DNA of 5,445 nucleotides from Pseudomonadota bacterium (GTDB lineage Bacteria; Pseudomonadota; Alphaproteobacteria; Rhodospirillales; 2-02-FULL-58-16). Below, one piece after another: positions 1 through 5,445 of the stretch. The notes under the pieces are model-generated. The model ran no database searches. It saw only the letters and a list, made by a program, of their open reading frames with translations, and was not told where the DNA came from. Made by a program: the position numbers and the translations under genes. The stretch spans positions 1 to 5,445 of the forward strand of contig JADFTO010000183.1 in assembly GCA_022560215.1 (NCBI GenBank), given 5' to 3'. The first letter of the stretch is position 1. Each line of letters starts with the position of its first letter.

Positions 1-18
1 TCCCGCCGGTGCTGCGCC

Positions 19-1419
19 ATGACCGAGAAGGACAAGGCGGCCAGCGCCCTCTGGGGCGGGCGCTTCGATGCGGGGCCCTCCCGGGTGATGGAGGAGATCA
101 ACGCCTCGATCGACGTCGACAAGCGCCTTTACGCCCAGGACATCGCCGGCTCCAAGGCCCACGCGGCCATGCTGGTGGAGCGGGGCATTATATCGAAGGA
201 GGACGGCGATGCCATCCTCGGCGGCCTGGACTCCATCCTGGCCGAGATCGAAGGCGGCCGTTTCGAGTTCAAGCGCGCCCTGGAGGACATCCACATGAAC
301 GTCGAGGCGCGCCTGGCCGAGCTGGTGGGCGAGGCCGCCGGCCGCCTGCATACGGCGCGCTCGCGCAACGACCAGGTGGCCACCGATTTCAAGATGTGGG
401 TGCGCGACGCCCTGGACGGACTGGACCGGGACCTGAAGGGCCTGCAGGCGGTCCTCATCGTGAGGGCGGAGGCCGAGGCCGCCACCGTCATGCCCGGGCT
501 GACGCATCTGCAGGCGGCGCAGCCGGTGACATTGGGCCATCACCTGCTGGCCTACGTGGAGATGTTCGGCCGCGACCGGGGCCGCGTCGCCGACTGCCGG
601 CGGCGGCTCAACGAATGTCCGCTCGGCTCCGCCGCCCTGGCCGGCACGTCCTTTCCCATAGACCGGGAGATGACGGCCGCCGCCCTCGGCTTCGACCGGC
701 CCATGGCCAATTCCATGGACGCCGTCTCGGACCGCGACTTCGCCTTGGAGTTCCTGGGCCTGGGCGCCATCCTCGCCGTGCACATGTCGCGCCTGGCCGA
801 AGAGCTGGTGCTCTGGTGCTCGGACCGCTTCGCCTTCGTCCGCTTGCCGGACCGCCTGAGCACCGGCTCCTCGATCATGCCCCAGAAGCGCAACCCGGAC
901 GCCGCCGAGCTGGTGCGCGCCAAGGCGGGCCGCGTGATCGGGGCGCTGGTGACGCTGCTGGCCGTCTTGAAGGGGCTGCCGCTGGCCTACGCCAAGGACC
1001 TGCAGGAGGACAAGGAACCCCTCTTCGACGCCGAGCGGGCGCTCACCTTGTCGGTCGCCGCCATGACCGCCATGATGAGCGAGGCGGCGTTCGACGCCGG
1101 GCGCATGAAGGCCGCCGCGGCCGAAGGCCACGCCACGGCGACCGATCTCGCCGACTGGCTGGTCAGGGTCGCCGGCCTGCCCTTCCGCGCCGCCCACGCC
1201 GTCGCCGGGCGGCTGGTCAAGCTGGCCGACGACAGGGGCTGCGCCCTGGACGAGCTGGACCTGGAGGTCATGCAGGCGGAAGAGCCCGCCATCACCGCCG
1301 ACGTGTTCGGCGTGCTGGGGGTGGACAATTCGGTGAAGAGCCGGACCAGCGCCGGGGGCACCGCACCCGAAAACGTGCTTGGGGCGGCCGGGGATGCAAG
1401 GAAGAGGTTTCTGGGCTAG
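19..1419 (+). CDS. argH: Argininosuccinate lyase
   Basis: This enzyme splits argininosuccinate into arginine and fumarate, the last step of arginine biosynthesis, in the cytoplasm as a homotetramer. The 466-residue product has the usual length for the family and all its signature blocks: WGGRF at residues 12-16, HTARSRNDQ at 111-119, the PGLTHLQAAQP block with the active-site histidine at H163, and the fumarase/aspartase superfamily signature GSSIMPQKRNPD at 283-294, whose serines (S284/S285) lie in the flexible catalytic loop. The C-terminal SRTSAGGTAPENV block is also present, so it looks intact and active. The ATG at 19 is chosen because WGGRF normally lies within about 5-15 residues of the start. 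The 18 bases before it are in frame and open but show no Shine-Dalgarno sequence. It is the first visible gene of a compact operon; its promoter lies outside the window. Confidence 0.97.
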   Translation: MTEKDKAASALWGGRFDAGPSRVMEEINASIDVDKRLYAQDIAGSKAHAAMLVERGIISKEDGDAILGGLDSILAEIEGGRFEFKRALEDIHMNVEARLAELVGEAAGRLHTARSRNDQVATDFKMWVRDALDGLDRDLKGLQAVLIVRAEAEAATVMPGLTHLQAAQPVTLGHHLLAYVEMFGRDRGRVADCRRRLNECPLGSAALAGTSFPIDREMTAAALGFDRPMANSMDAVSDRDFALEFLGLGAILAVHMSRLAEELVLWCSDRFAFVRLPDRLSTGSSIMPQKRNPDAAELVRAKAGRVIGALVTLLAVLKGLPLAYAKDLQEDKEPLFDAERALTLSVAAMTAMMSEAAFDAGRMKAAAAEGHATATDLADWLVRVAGLPFRAAHAVAGRLVKLADDRGCALDELDLEVMQAEEPAITADVFGVLGVDNSVKSRTSAGGTAPENVLGAAGDARKRFLG

Positions 1420-1430
1420 TATCCGGCCTT

Positions 1431-1436
1431 GGAGGA
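1431..1436 (+). promoter_or_regulatory. Shine-Dalgarno site of the small lipoprotein gene
   Basis: GGAGGA lies five to six bases before the ATG at 1441, a strong ribosome binding site at normal spacing. It supports translation of the 42-codon reading frame. A second ATG inside the site (1436) reaches a stop after two codons and can be dismissed. Confidence 0.8.
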
Positions 1437-1440
1437 TGAC

Positions 1441-1569
1441 ATGATCAGGAACCTTCTCGTCATCGCCCTGATCCTCGGCCTGGTGGCGCCGATCGCCGCC
1501 TGCGGCCGCAAGTCGGCCCCCCAGGCGCCGCCCGGGACCGAGTATCCGAGGCAGTATCCCCACCGGTAA
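1441..1569 (+). CDS. lptM: Small outer-membrane lipoprotein, LptM (YifL)-like
   Basis: This is a 42-residue lipoprotein. Residues 1-20 form a signal peptide with a short basic start (MIRN) and a hydrophobic core, ending in the lipobox I-A-A-C, so C21 should be lipidated after signal peptidase II cleavage. The mature part is only 22 residues: CGRKSAPQAPPG followed by TEYPRQYPHR. The CG-x-K start and the proline-rich tail ending in YPRQYP resemble the tiny lipoproteins found between argH and lysA in Alphaproteobacteria. They are assigned to the LptM family, whose E. coli member assists maturation of the LPS transporter LptD. Family members usually read CG-x-KG; here the glycine is serine (S25). 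It sits 21 nt after argH and 9 nt before lysA, which indicates co-transcription. The lipoprotein call is firm; the LptM role is inferred from family resemblance and position. Confidence 0.88.
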   Translation: MIRNLLVIALILGLVAPIAACGRKSAPQAPPGTEYPRQYPHR

Positions 1570-1571
1570 GG
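1568..1571 (+). promoter_or_regulatory. Probable Shine-Dalgarno site of lysA overlapping the lipoprotein stop codon
   Basis: AAGG, seven bases before the lysA ATG at 1579, is the best ribosome binding site available. Its first two bases belong to the TAA stop codon of the preceding gene. This weak site placed on a stop codon suggests that lysA translation is coupled to that of the small lipoprotein. Confidence 0.5.
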
Positions 1572-1578
1572 TCACGTC

Positions 1579-2868
1579 ATGGACCACTTTCTATACCGGG
1601 AGGGCCGGCTGGCGGCCGAAGAGGTGCCCATCGAGCGCATCGCCGAGGCGTTGGGCACGCCCTTTTACTGTTACGCGGTGGCGACCATCGAACGCAATTT
1701 CCGCGTCTTTTCCGGGGCCTTCGGCGACACCGATCCCCTGATCTGCTACGCGGTGAAGGCCAACTCGAACATCGCCGTCATCGCCACCCTGGCGCGACTC
1801 GGCGCCGGCGCCGACGTGGTCAGCGGGGGCGAACTCAAGCGGGCCCTGGCGGCGGGGGTTCCCGCGTCACGCATCGTCTTTTCCGGGATCGGCAAGACAT
1901 CCGACGAGATGGCCGCCGCCCTGAAGGCCGGAATCCTGCAGATCAACGTGGAATCGGAAAGCGAACTGGACGATTTGGCCGCCGTCGCCGGCGAACTGGG
2001 CAGGACCGCCCCCGTCGCCATCCGCGTCAACCCGGACGTGGACGCCCGCACCCACGACAAGATCACCACGGGCAAGGCCGAGAACAAGTTCGGCATCGAT
2101 TGGCCCCGGGCGCGGGCCGCCTTCGCCCGGGCCGCCGAAATTCCAGCGCTCAAACCCGTCGGGCTCGCCGTGCACATCGGGTCCCAGGTGACGGAATCGG
2201 GCCCCTTCCGGGACGCGTTTGCTCGCCTGGCCGGCATGGCCGCCCAGCTCAGGGCCGACGGGCTTGGCGTCGAGAGCCTGGATCTCGGCGGCGGGCTCGG
2301 CATTCCCTACGGGGACGACCCCGTGCTGTCGCCGGCCGAGTACGCCGCCGCCGTCGCCTCGGCTTTGGGCGATCTGGACTGCCGGCTGATCCTCGAGCCG
2401 GGACGGGTCATCGTCGGCAACGCGGGAGTCCTGGTCACCCGGGTGCTCTCGGTCAAGGAGGGGATAAGCCGCACCTTCTGCGTCGTCGACGCGGCCATGA
2501 ACGACCTGTTGCGGCCCACCCTCTACGGCGCCCGGCACGCCATCGTCCCGGTCGTCGAGGCCGCCGCCGGCGCCGTCCCTAAGGAGATGGAGGTGGTCGG
2601 CCCCGTTTGCGAGACCGGAGACACCTTCGGCGTGGTCCCCTTGCCGCCGGCCCTGAAGCCCGGCGACCTGCTGGCCATCCGCACCGCCGGCGCCTATGGC
2701 GCCGTCCAGTCGTCCACCTACAACGCCCGGCCCCTGATCCCGGAGGTCCTGGTCCAGGGTGCGGACTTCGCCGTCGTGCGCGAGCGCATCACCGTCGACG
2801 ACATGCTGGCCCGGGAGCCCCTTCCCCCGTGGCTGGGCCTCAGGGCGGTCGAGGTGACGGGCACGTGA
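1579..2868 (+). CDS. lysA: Diaminopimelate decarboxylase
   Basis: This PLP enzyme decarboxylates meso-diaminopimelate to L-lysine, the last step of lysine biosynthesis, in the cytoplasm. The 429-residue product is normal for the family. The N-terminal alanine-racemase-like barrel carries the PLP lysine K60 in YAVKAN (57-62), H199 in HIGSQV, the phosphate-binding glycine loop GGGLGIPY (237-244) and EPGR (273-276). The C-terminal beta domain has the substrate-side RPTLYGARH (312-320), the catalytic cysteine C344 in CETGDTF, which acts across the dimer interface, and Y373 in AGAYG. All key residues are present. The ATG at 1579 gives the usual N-terminus, with the GTPFYCY block beginning around residue 26. 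It follows the lipoprotein gene by 9 nt, and its stop codon overlaps the start of the next gene, so it is inside an operon. No lysine riboswitch can fit in front of it. Confidence 0.97.
   Translation: MDHFLYREGRLAAEEVPIERIAEALGTPFYCYAVATIERNFRVFSGAFGDTDPLICYAVKANSNIAVIATLARLGAGADVVSGGELKRALAAGVPASRIVFSGIGKTSDEMAAALKAGILQINVESESELDDLAAVAGELGRTAPVAIRVNPDVDARTHDKITTGKAENKFGIDWPRARAAFARAAEIPALKPVGLAVHIGSQVTESGPFRDAFARLAGMAAQLRADGLGVESLDLGGGLGIPYGDDPVLSPAEYAAAVASALGDLDCRLILEPGRVIVGNAGVLVTRVLSVKEGISRTFCVVDAAMNDLLRPTLYGARHAIVPVVEAAAGAVPKEMEVVGPVCETGDTFGVVPLPPALKPGDLLAIRTAGAYGAVQSSTYNARPLIPEVLVQGADFAVVRERITVDDMLAREPLPPWLGLRAVEVTGT
2851..2857 (+). promoter_or_regulatory. Shine-Dalgarno site that fixes the GTG start of the DUF4175 gene
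   Basis: GAGGTGA, inside the last codons of lysA, matches the 16S anti-Shine-Dalgarno sequence over seven bases and lies seven bases before the GTG at 2865. It supports that start over the long in-frame extension back into lysA and over later ATG codons, which would remove the first membrane helix. Confidence 0.7.
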
Positions 2869-5231
2869 ACAGGCCCCGTTTCCGGCTCCTGCTGGGCCTG
2901 GCCCGGGCCGCCGTGTTCTGGGAACGGCTGTGGCCGCTGCTGTGGCCGTCCGTGGCCGTGGTCGGTCTGTTCCTGGGCCTGGCGCTCCTCGATTGGCTGC
3001 CCATGCTTCCGGGCTGGCTGCACGGGCTGGTGCTCGTCGGCTTCGGCATCGCCATCGCGGCGGCCGCCCGCCTGGCGGCGAAGGGCTTCGGCGCCGTCGC
3101 CCGGGGCCAGGCCAGCCATCGCCTGGAGCGTGACAGCGGCTTACACCACCGCCCCCTGGTGGCCCTGAAGGACCGTCTCGCCGCCGGCGACGAGACCCTG
3201 TGGCGGACCCATCTCGAGCGCGTGTCCCGAACGTTAAGTGATCTCAGGCTGCGCCTCCCCGCCCCCGGCCTCGCCCGGCACGACCCCTATGGGCTGAGGG
3301 CCGCGGTCCTGCTTTTCGTGGTGATCGCGCTGGCCGCCGGCAGCGGAGACGCGGGCGGGCGCCTGGAAAGGGCCCTGATTCCGGCCCTCGGCGTCACCGC
3401 CCCCGGCCCCTTCAGCGTCGATGTGTGGATCACCCCGCCGGCCTACACCAGGCTGGCGCCGATGTTCCTGGAGCGCACGGCGGCGGCGGCGCCGGTGGAG
3501 GTCCCCGTGGGCAGCGCCGTCCTCGTCCAGGTCGGCGGCCTCCAGGACGCCCCGACGCTCGTCATCGGCGGGCGGCAGACCGGGTTCTCGGCCCTCGGCC
3601 CGGGCGGCCACAGGGCGGAAGCCACCATCGAGGAAGGCGAGCGGCTGGCGGTCGAGCTCGATGGCCGCGAACTGGCCGCCTGGCCCCTCAAGGTTGTCCC
3701 CGACGGGAAGCCTACCGTTGAATTCACGGCCCCGCCGGCGCGCGTGGGCAGGGCGCATCTGCGCCTCGCTTACGAGGCCAGCGACGATTACGGGCTGGCC
3801 GAGGCGGCGGCGATCATCCAACGGGCCGATGGACGCCAGACGCCGGGCGGCTCCAGCCAAATCCTTCTCGAGCTTCCCCTTACCGAGCCCGGCGCGACGA
3901 GGGTCGAGGACAGCACCGTCCAGGACCTGACCGCCCATCCCTGGGCGGGACTGCCGGTGCTCGTCAAGTTGCGGGTCAAGGACGGGCGCGGACAGACGGG
4001 CGAGAGCGATGTCGTCGGCCTGGTTCTGCCCGAGCGCATCTTCAACCACCCCGTGGCGCGGGCCATCGTGGACGAGCGCAAGAAACTGTCCTCGCCCTCG
4101 CCCGTGGTCGTGGCCAAGGTGATTCTCGCCCTCGACGAGATCGCCCGCAAGCCCCGCCATTTTGACGACGATACCGTCGTCTTCCTGAGCCTCGGCGTGG
4201 CCCGCGCGCGGCTCATGCGGGACAAGGGAGACGGAGCCATTCCCTCGGTGCAGCAATTGCTTTGGAACACGGCGCTGCGCATAGAGGACGGCGAGCTTTC
4301 CATAGCCGACCGGGAACTGAGGCGGATTCAGGAGAGCCTGATGAGGGCCATGAAAAAGAACCCTGACAGGGCCAAGATGGAAAAGCTCATGAATGAGCTC
4401 CAGCGGGCGCTGGACAAGTACCTGGCCGCCCTCGGCGAGCAGTTGGAGAAGGAAGGCATGCTCCAAATCCCCCTGGACCCGTCAATGCTCACCATCAGTA
4501 GCGACGAGCTCAGGCGACTCCTGGAGAAGGCGAGGGAACTGGCCCGCACCGGGGCCATGGACGCCGCCCGCCGGTTGCTGGCCGAGTTCCGGCGGCTGCT
4601 CAACGAGCTCCGCGCGGGCTTGCGCTCCGGCGGCAAGCAGATGGCCGAGGCGCGCCGGCTCATGGACGGGCTGCGCGCCCTCACCGGGCGTCAGCAGGGG
4701 CTCCTGGACAAGACCTTCCGGCGCTTGCAGGAAGGGCAGGGCGACAAGCCCGGGCAAGGAGAGCCCAAGGCGGGCCAGGAGGGCGGGGAGCAGGACGGGC
4801 TGCGCCGCGATCTGGGAAAATTGATGTTGAATTTCGACCAGGTGCTGGGGGGCATCCCCCAATCCCTGGGCAAGGCCGAGCGCGCCATGCGGGACGCGGC
4901 GAAGGCCCTCGACCAGGAGCGGCTGAAAGACGCGGAAAAGGCCCAGACGGAAGCCCTGGAACAGCTTCGCCAGGGCGTCAAGAACGCCGCCCGCATGATG
5001 GTCCAGAGGCTGGGCGGCCTCATGGGCCAAGTCAGGCCGGGCAGGAAGCCCGATCCCTTCGGACGGCTGCCCGGCGTCGGCGCGGACATCACCGGCCCGG
5101 TCAAGATTCCCGACCGCATGGACATTCTCCGCGCCCGGGAGATCCTGCAGGAACTCCGCCACCGGGCCGGCGAGCGCCAACGCCCGAAGCCGGAACTGGA
5201 CTACATCGAAAGACTGCTGAAGAGGTTCTAG
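2865..5231 (+). CDS. TIGR02302/DUF4175 family membrane protein of unknown function
   Basis: The 788-residue product resembles the alphaproteobacterial TIGR02302 (DUF4175) family, whose role is unknown. Three hydrophobic segments lie near residues 24-46, 52-70 and 144-160. Arginines before the first and the basic stretch between the second and third suggest a cytoplasmic N-terminus and a periplasmic remainder. Family-like landmarks are DPYGLRA just before the third helix, WITPPAYT (188-195), ASDDYGL, the FNHPVARAI block (393-401) and LLWNTALRIEDGE (465-477). Residues from about 475 to 620 and 650 to 720 are charged and helical, probably coiled coil, split by a Gln/Gly/Glu-rich low-complexity stretch (622-645). 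Family members are often about 850 residues; the low-complexity part is short here. The GTG start overlaps the lysA stop as GTGA and has a good ribosome binding site, indicating translational coupling. The stop codon lies at the junction with an insertion sequence, but the YIERLLKRF ending looks natural. Confidence 0.9.
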   Translation: MNRPRFRLLLGLARAAVFWERLWPLLWPSVAVVGLFLGLALLDWLPMLPGWLHGLVLVGFGIAIAAAARLAAKGFGAVARGQASHRLERDSGLHHRPLVALKDRLAAGDETLWRTHLERVSRTLSDLRLRLPAPGLARHDPYGLRAAVLLFVVIALAAGSGDAGGRLERALIPALGVTAPGPFSVDVWITPPAYTRLAPMFLERTAAAAPVEVPVGSAVLVQVGGLQDAPTLVIGGRQTGFSALGPGGHRAEATIEEGERLAVELDGRELAAWPLKVVPDGKPTVEFTAPPARVGRAHLRLAYEASDDYGLAEAAAIIQRADGRQTPGGSSQILLELPLTEPGATRVEDSTVQDLTAHPWAGLPVLVKLRVKDGRGQTGESDVVGLVLPERIFNHPVARAIVDERKKLSSPSPVVVAKVILALDEIARKPRHFDDDTVVFLSLGVARARLMRDKGDGAIPSVQQLLWNTALRIEDGELSIADRELRRIQESLMRAMKKNPDRAKMEKLMNELQRALDKYLAALGEQLEKEGMLQIPLDPSMLTISSDELRRLLEKARELARTGAMDAARRLLAEFRRLLNELRAGLRSGGKQMAEARRLMDGLRALTGRQQGLLDKTFRRLQEGQGDKPGQGEPKAGQEGGEQDGLRRDLGKLMLNFDQVLGGIPQSLGKAERAMRDAAKALDQERLKDAEKAQTEALEQLRQGVKNAARMMVQRLGGLMGQVRPGRKPDPFGRLPGVGADITGPVKIPDRMDILRAREILQELRHRAGERQRPKPELDYIERLLKRF

Positions 5232-5301
5232 GGTCTGTGGACATTTAGGGTTCCCTTTTTGATGCGGATGTGATTCAAGCTTCCTTTTGAGGAGGTTTGT
5301 C
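5231..5301 (+). mobile_element. Left end and leader of an IS5-family insertion sequence
   Basis: Chromosomal coding sequence stops abruptly and is followed by a terminus-like sequence beginning GGGTCTGTGGACATTTAG. Starts of this G-rich kind are typical of IS5-family elements, especially the IS427-like group. The 70 bases to the transposase start are clearly richer in A and T than the rest of the window. CTAG at 5228-5231 fits the CTAG/TA targets used by this group, so the exact boundary (5231 or 5232) is uncertain. The right end and the matching target duplication are outside the window, so the inverted repeat could not be confirmed. Confidence 0.7.
5289..5295 (+). promoter_or_regulatory. Shine-Dalgarno site of the transposase gene
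   Basis: GAGGAGG lies six bases before the ATG at 5302, a near-perfect ribosome binding site. It fixes the transposase start and marks the leader as part of the element rather than leftover chromosomal sequence. Confidence 0.7.
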
Positions 5302-5445
5302 ATGCGCGAGGAGCGTTTTGTTATCAGCGATCGAAGCTGGGATGCGATTGAACCTTTGGTTCCCGGCACGGCGCGGGACCGTGGCGTGACGGCGAAGAAT
5401 ACCCGTCTGTTTTTGGAAGCCGTTCTGTGGCGTGTCCGCGTGGGA
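5302..5445 (+). CDS. IS5-family transposase, N-terminal part (cut by the window edge)
   Basis: Only the first 48 codons are present, open to the last base of the window. The sequence has the form of the DUF4096 domain that begins IS5-family (IS427/IS1031-like) transposases: an ISDRSWDAIEPLVPG segment at residues 8-22, with the usual aromatic-x-x-I-x-P-L-x-P-G spacing, then VTAKNTRLFLEAVLWRVRVG at 29-48, matching the conserved NRLFxxAVLW helix. The DDE catalytic residues lie further downstream and cannot be checked. Many IS427-like elements make the full enzyme by frameshifting between two reading frames; that also cannot be judged here. Codon use (TTT, GTT, ATT, CGA, TTG) differs from the GC-ending codons of the neighbouring genes, which supports acquisition by transposition. 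Confidence 0.88.
   Translation, partial: MREERFVISDRSWDAIEPLVPGTARDRGVTAKNTRLFLEAVLWRVRVG

Noticed and set aside
9..1439. Second plus-strand frame of 476 codons over argH
   Set aside because: It is the out-of-frame shadow of argH: Arg/Gly/Pro-rich with no domain, whereas the argH frame carries every family motif.
1570..1578. Possible lysine riboswitch or attenuator before lysA
   Set aside because: Only nine bases separate the genes, so there is no room for a leader RNA.
1867..2538. Minus-strand open frame of 223 codons opposite lysA
   Set aside because: It is an antisense shadow of lysA with no motif or ribosome binding site of note.
2607..2864. In-frame N-terminal extension of the DUF4175 protein into lysA
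   Set aside because: The extension lies wholly within lysA, is Arg/Pro-rich and unlike a protein start. The GTG at 2865 has a well-placed ribosome binding site and leads directly into the first membrane helix.
3234..4466. Long minus-strand open frame of 410 codons opposite the DUF4175 gene
   Set aside because: It is a by-product of GC-rich third codon positions in the real gene. The product is a compositionally odd, Arg/Gly/His-rich sequence with no recognisable motif.
5238..5243. TGGACA as a possible -35 box for the transposase
   Set aside because: No acceptable -10 box lies 16-18 bases downstream, and the hexamer is part of the terminal sequence of the element.
4482..5369. Minus-strand open frame of 295 codons at the 3' end of the DUF4175 gene
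   Set aside because: It runs across the junction between chromosome and insertion sequence, so it cannot be an ancestral gene, and its sequence is a low-complexity mirror of the sense gene.
1..5445. CRISPR array, tRNA, rRNA, defence system or other undescribed locus
   Set aside because: No regularly spaced repeats or tRNA-like folds were seen, and nearly all the sequence is accounted for by four core genes and an IS end.

Overview
This window is about 5.4 kb of GC-rich DNA. Gene content, gene order and protein style point to an alphaproteobacterium; a Rhodospirillales-like member is plausible, but I cannot name the genus. The strongest markers are the order argH, small LptM-type lipoprotein, lysA, then a TIGR02302/DUF4175 membrane protein. 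That last family is, to my knowledge, restricted to Alphaproteobacteria. All four genes lie on the + strand.

Layout: argH (19-1419, complete, start at the window edge), a 42-residue lipoprotein resembling LptM (1441-1569), lysA (1579-2868), a 788-residue TIGR02302/DUF4175 protein starting with GTG (2865-5231), then the left end of an IS5-family insertion sequence (from about 5231) with the first 48 codons of its transposase (5302 to the window edge). The four chromosomal genes are packed like one operon: gaps of 21 and 9 nt, then a 4-nt GTGA overlap. No terminator or internal promoter is visible between them.

Functionally, ArgH catalyses the last step of arginine synthesis and LysA the last step of lysine synthesis, consuming meso-diaminopimelate, which is also a peptidoglycan precursor. 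The lipoprotein is likely an outer-membrane factor of the LptD (LPS translocon) maturation type. The DUF4175 protein has three predicted N-terminal membrane helices and a large, probably periplasmic, helical region; its function is unknown. The operon therefore mixes amino-acid synthesis with two envelope proteins.

The most notable local event is the IS insertion at the stop codon of the DUF4175 gene. A CTAG at 5228-5231 spans the stop codon and the first base of the IS-like end, so the protein keeps what looks like its natural C-terminus while whatever lay downstream is separated from the operon. Base composition drops sharply in AT-poor to AT-richer direction at this point. I found no RNA genes, CRISPR array or new defence-type system; this is mostly ordinary core genome with one mobile-element junction.
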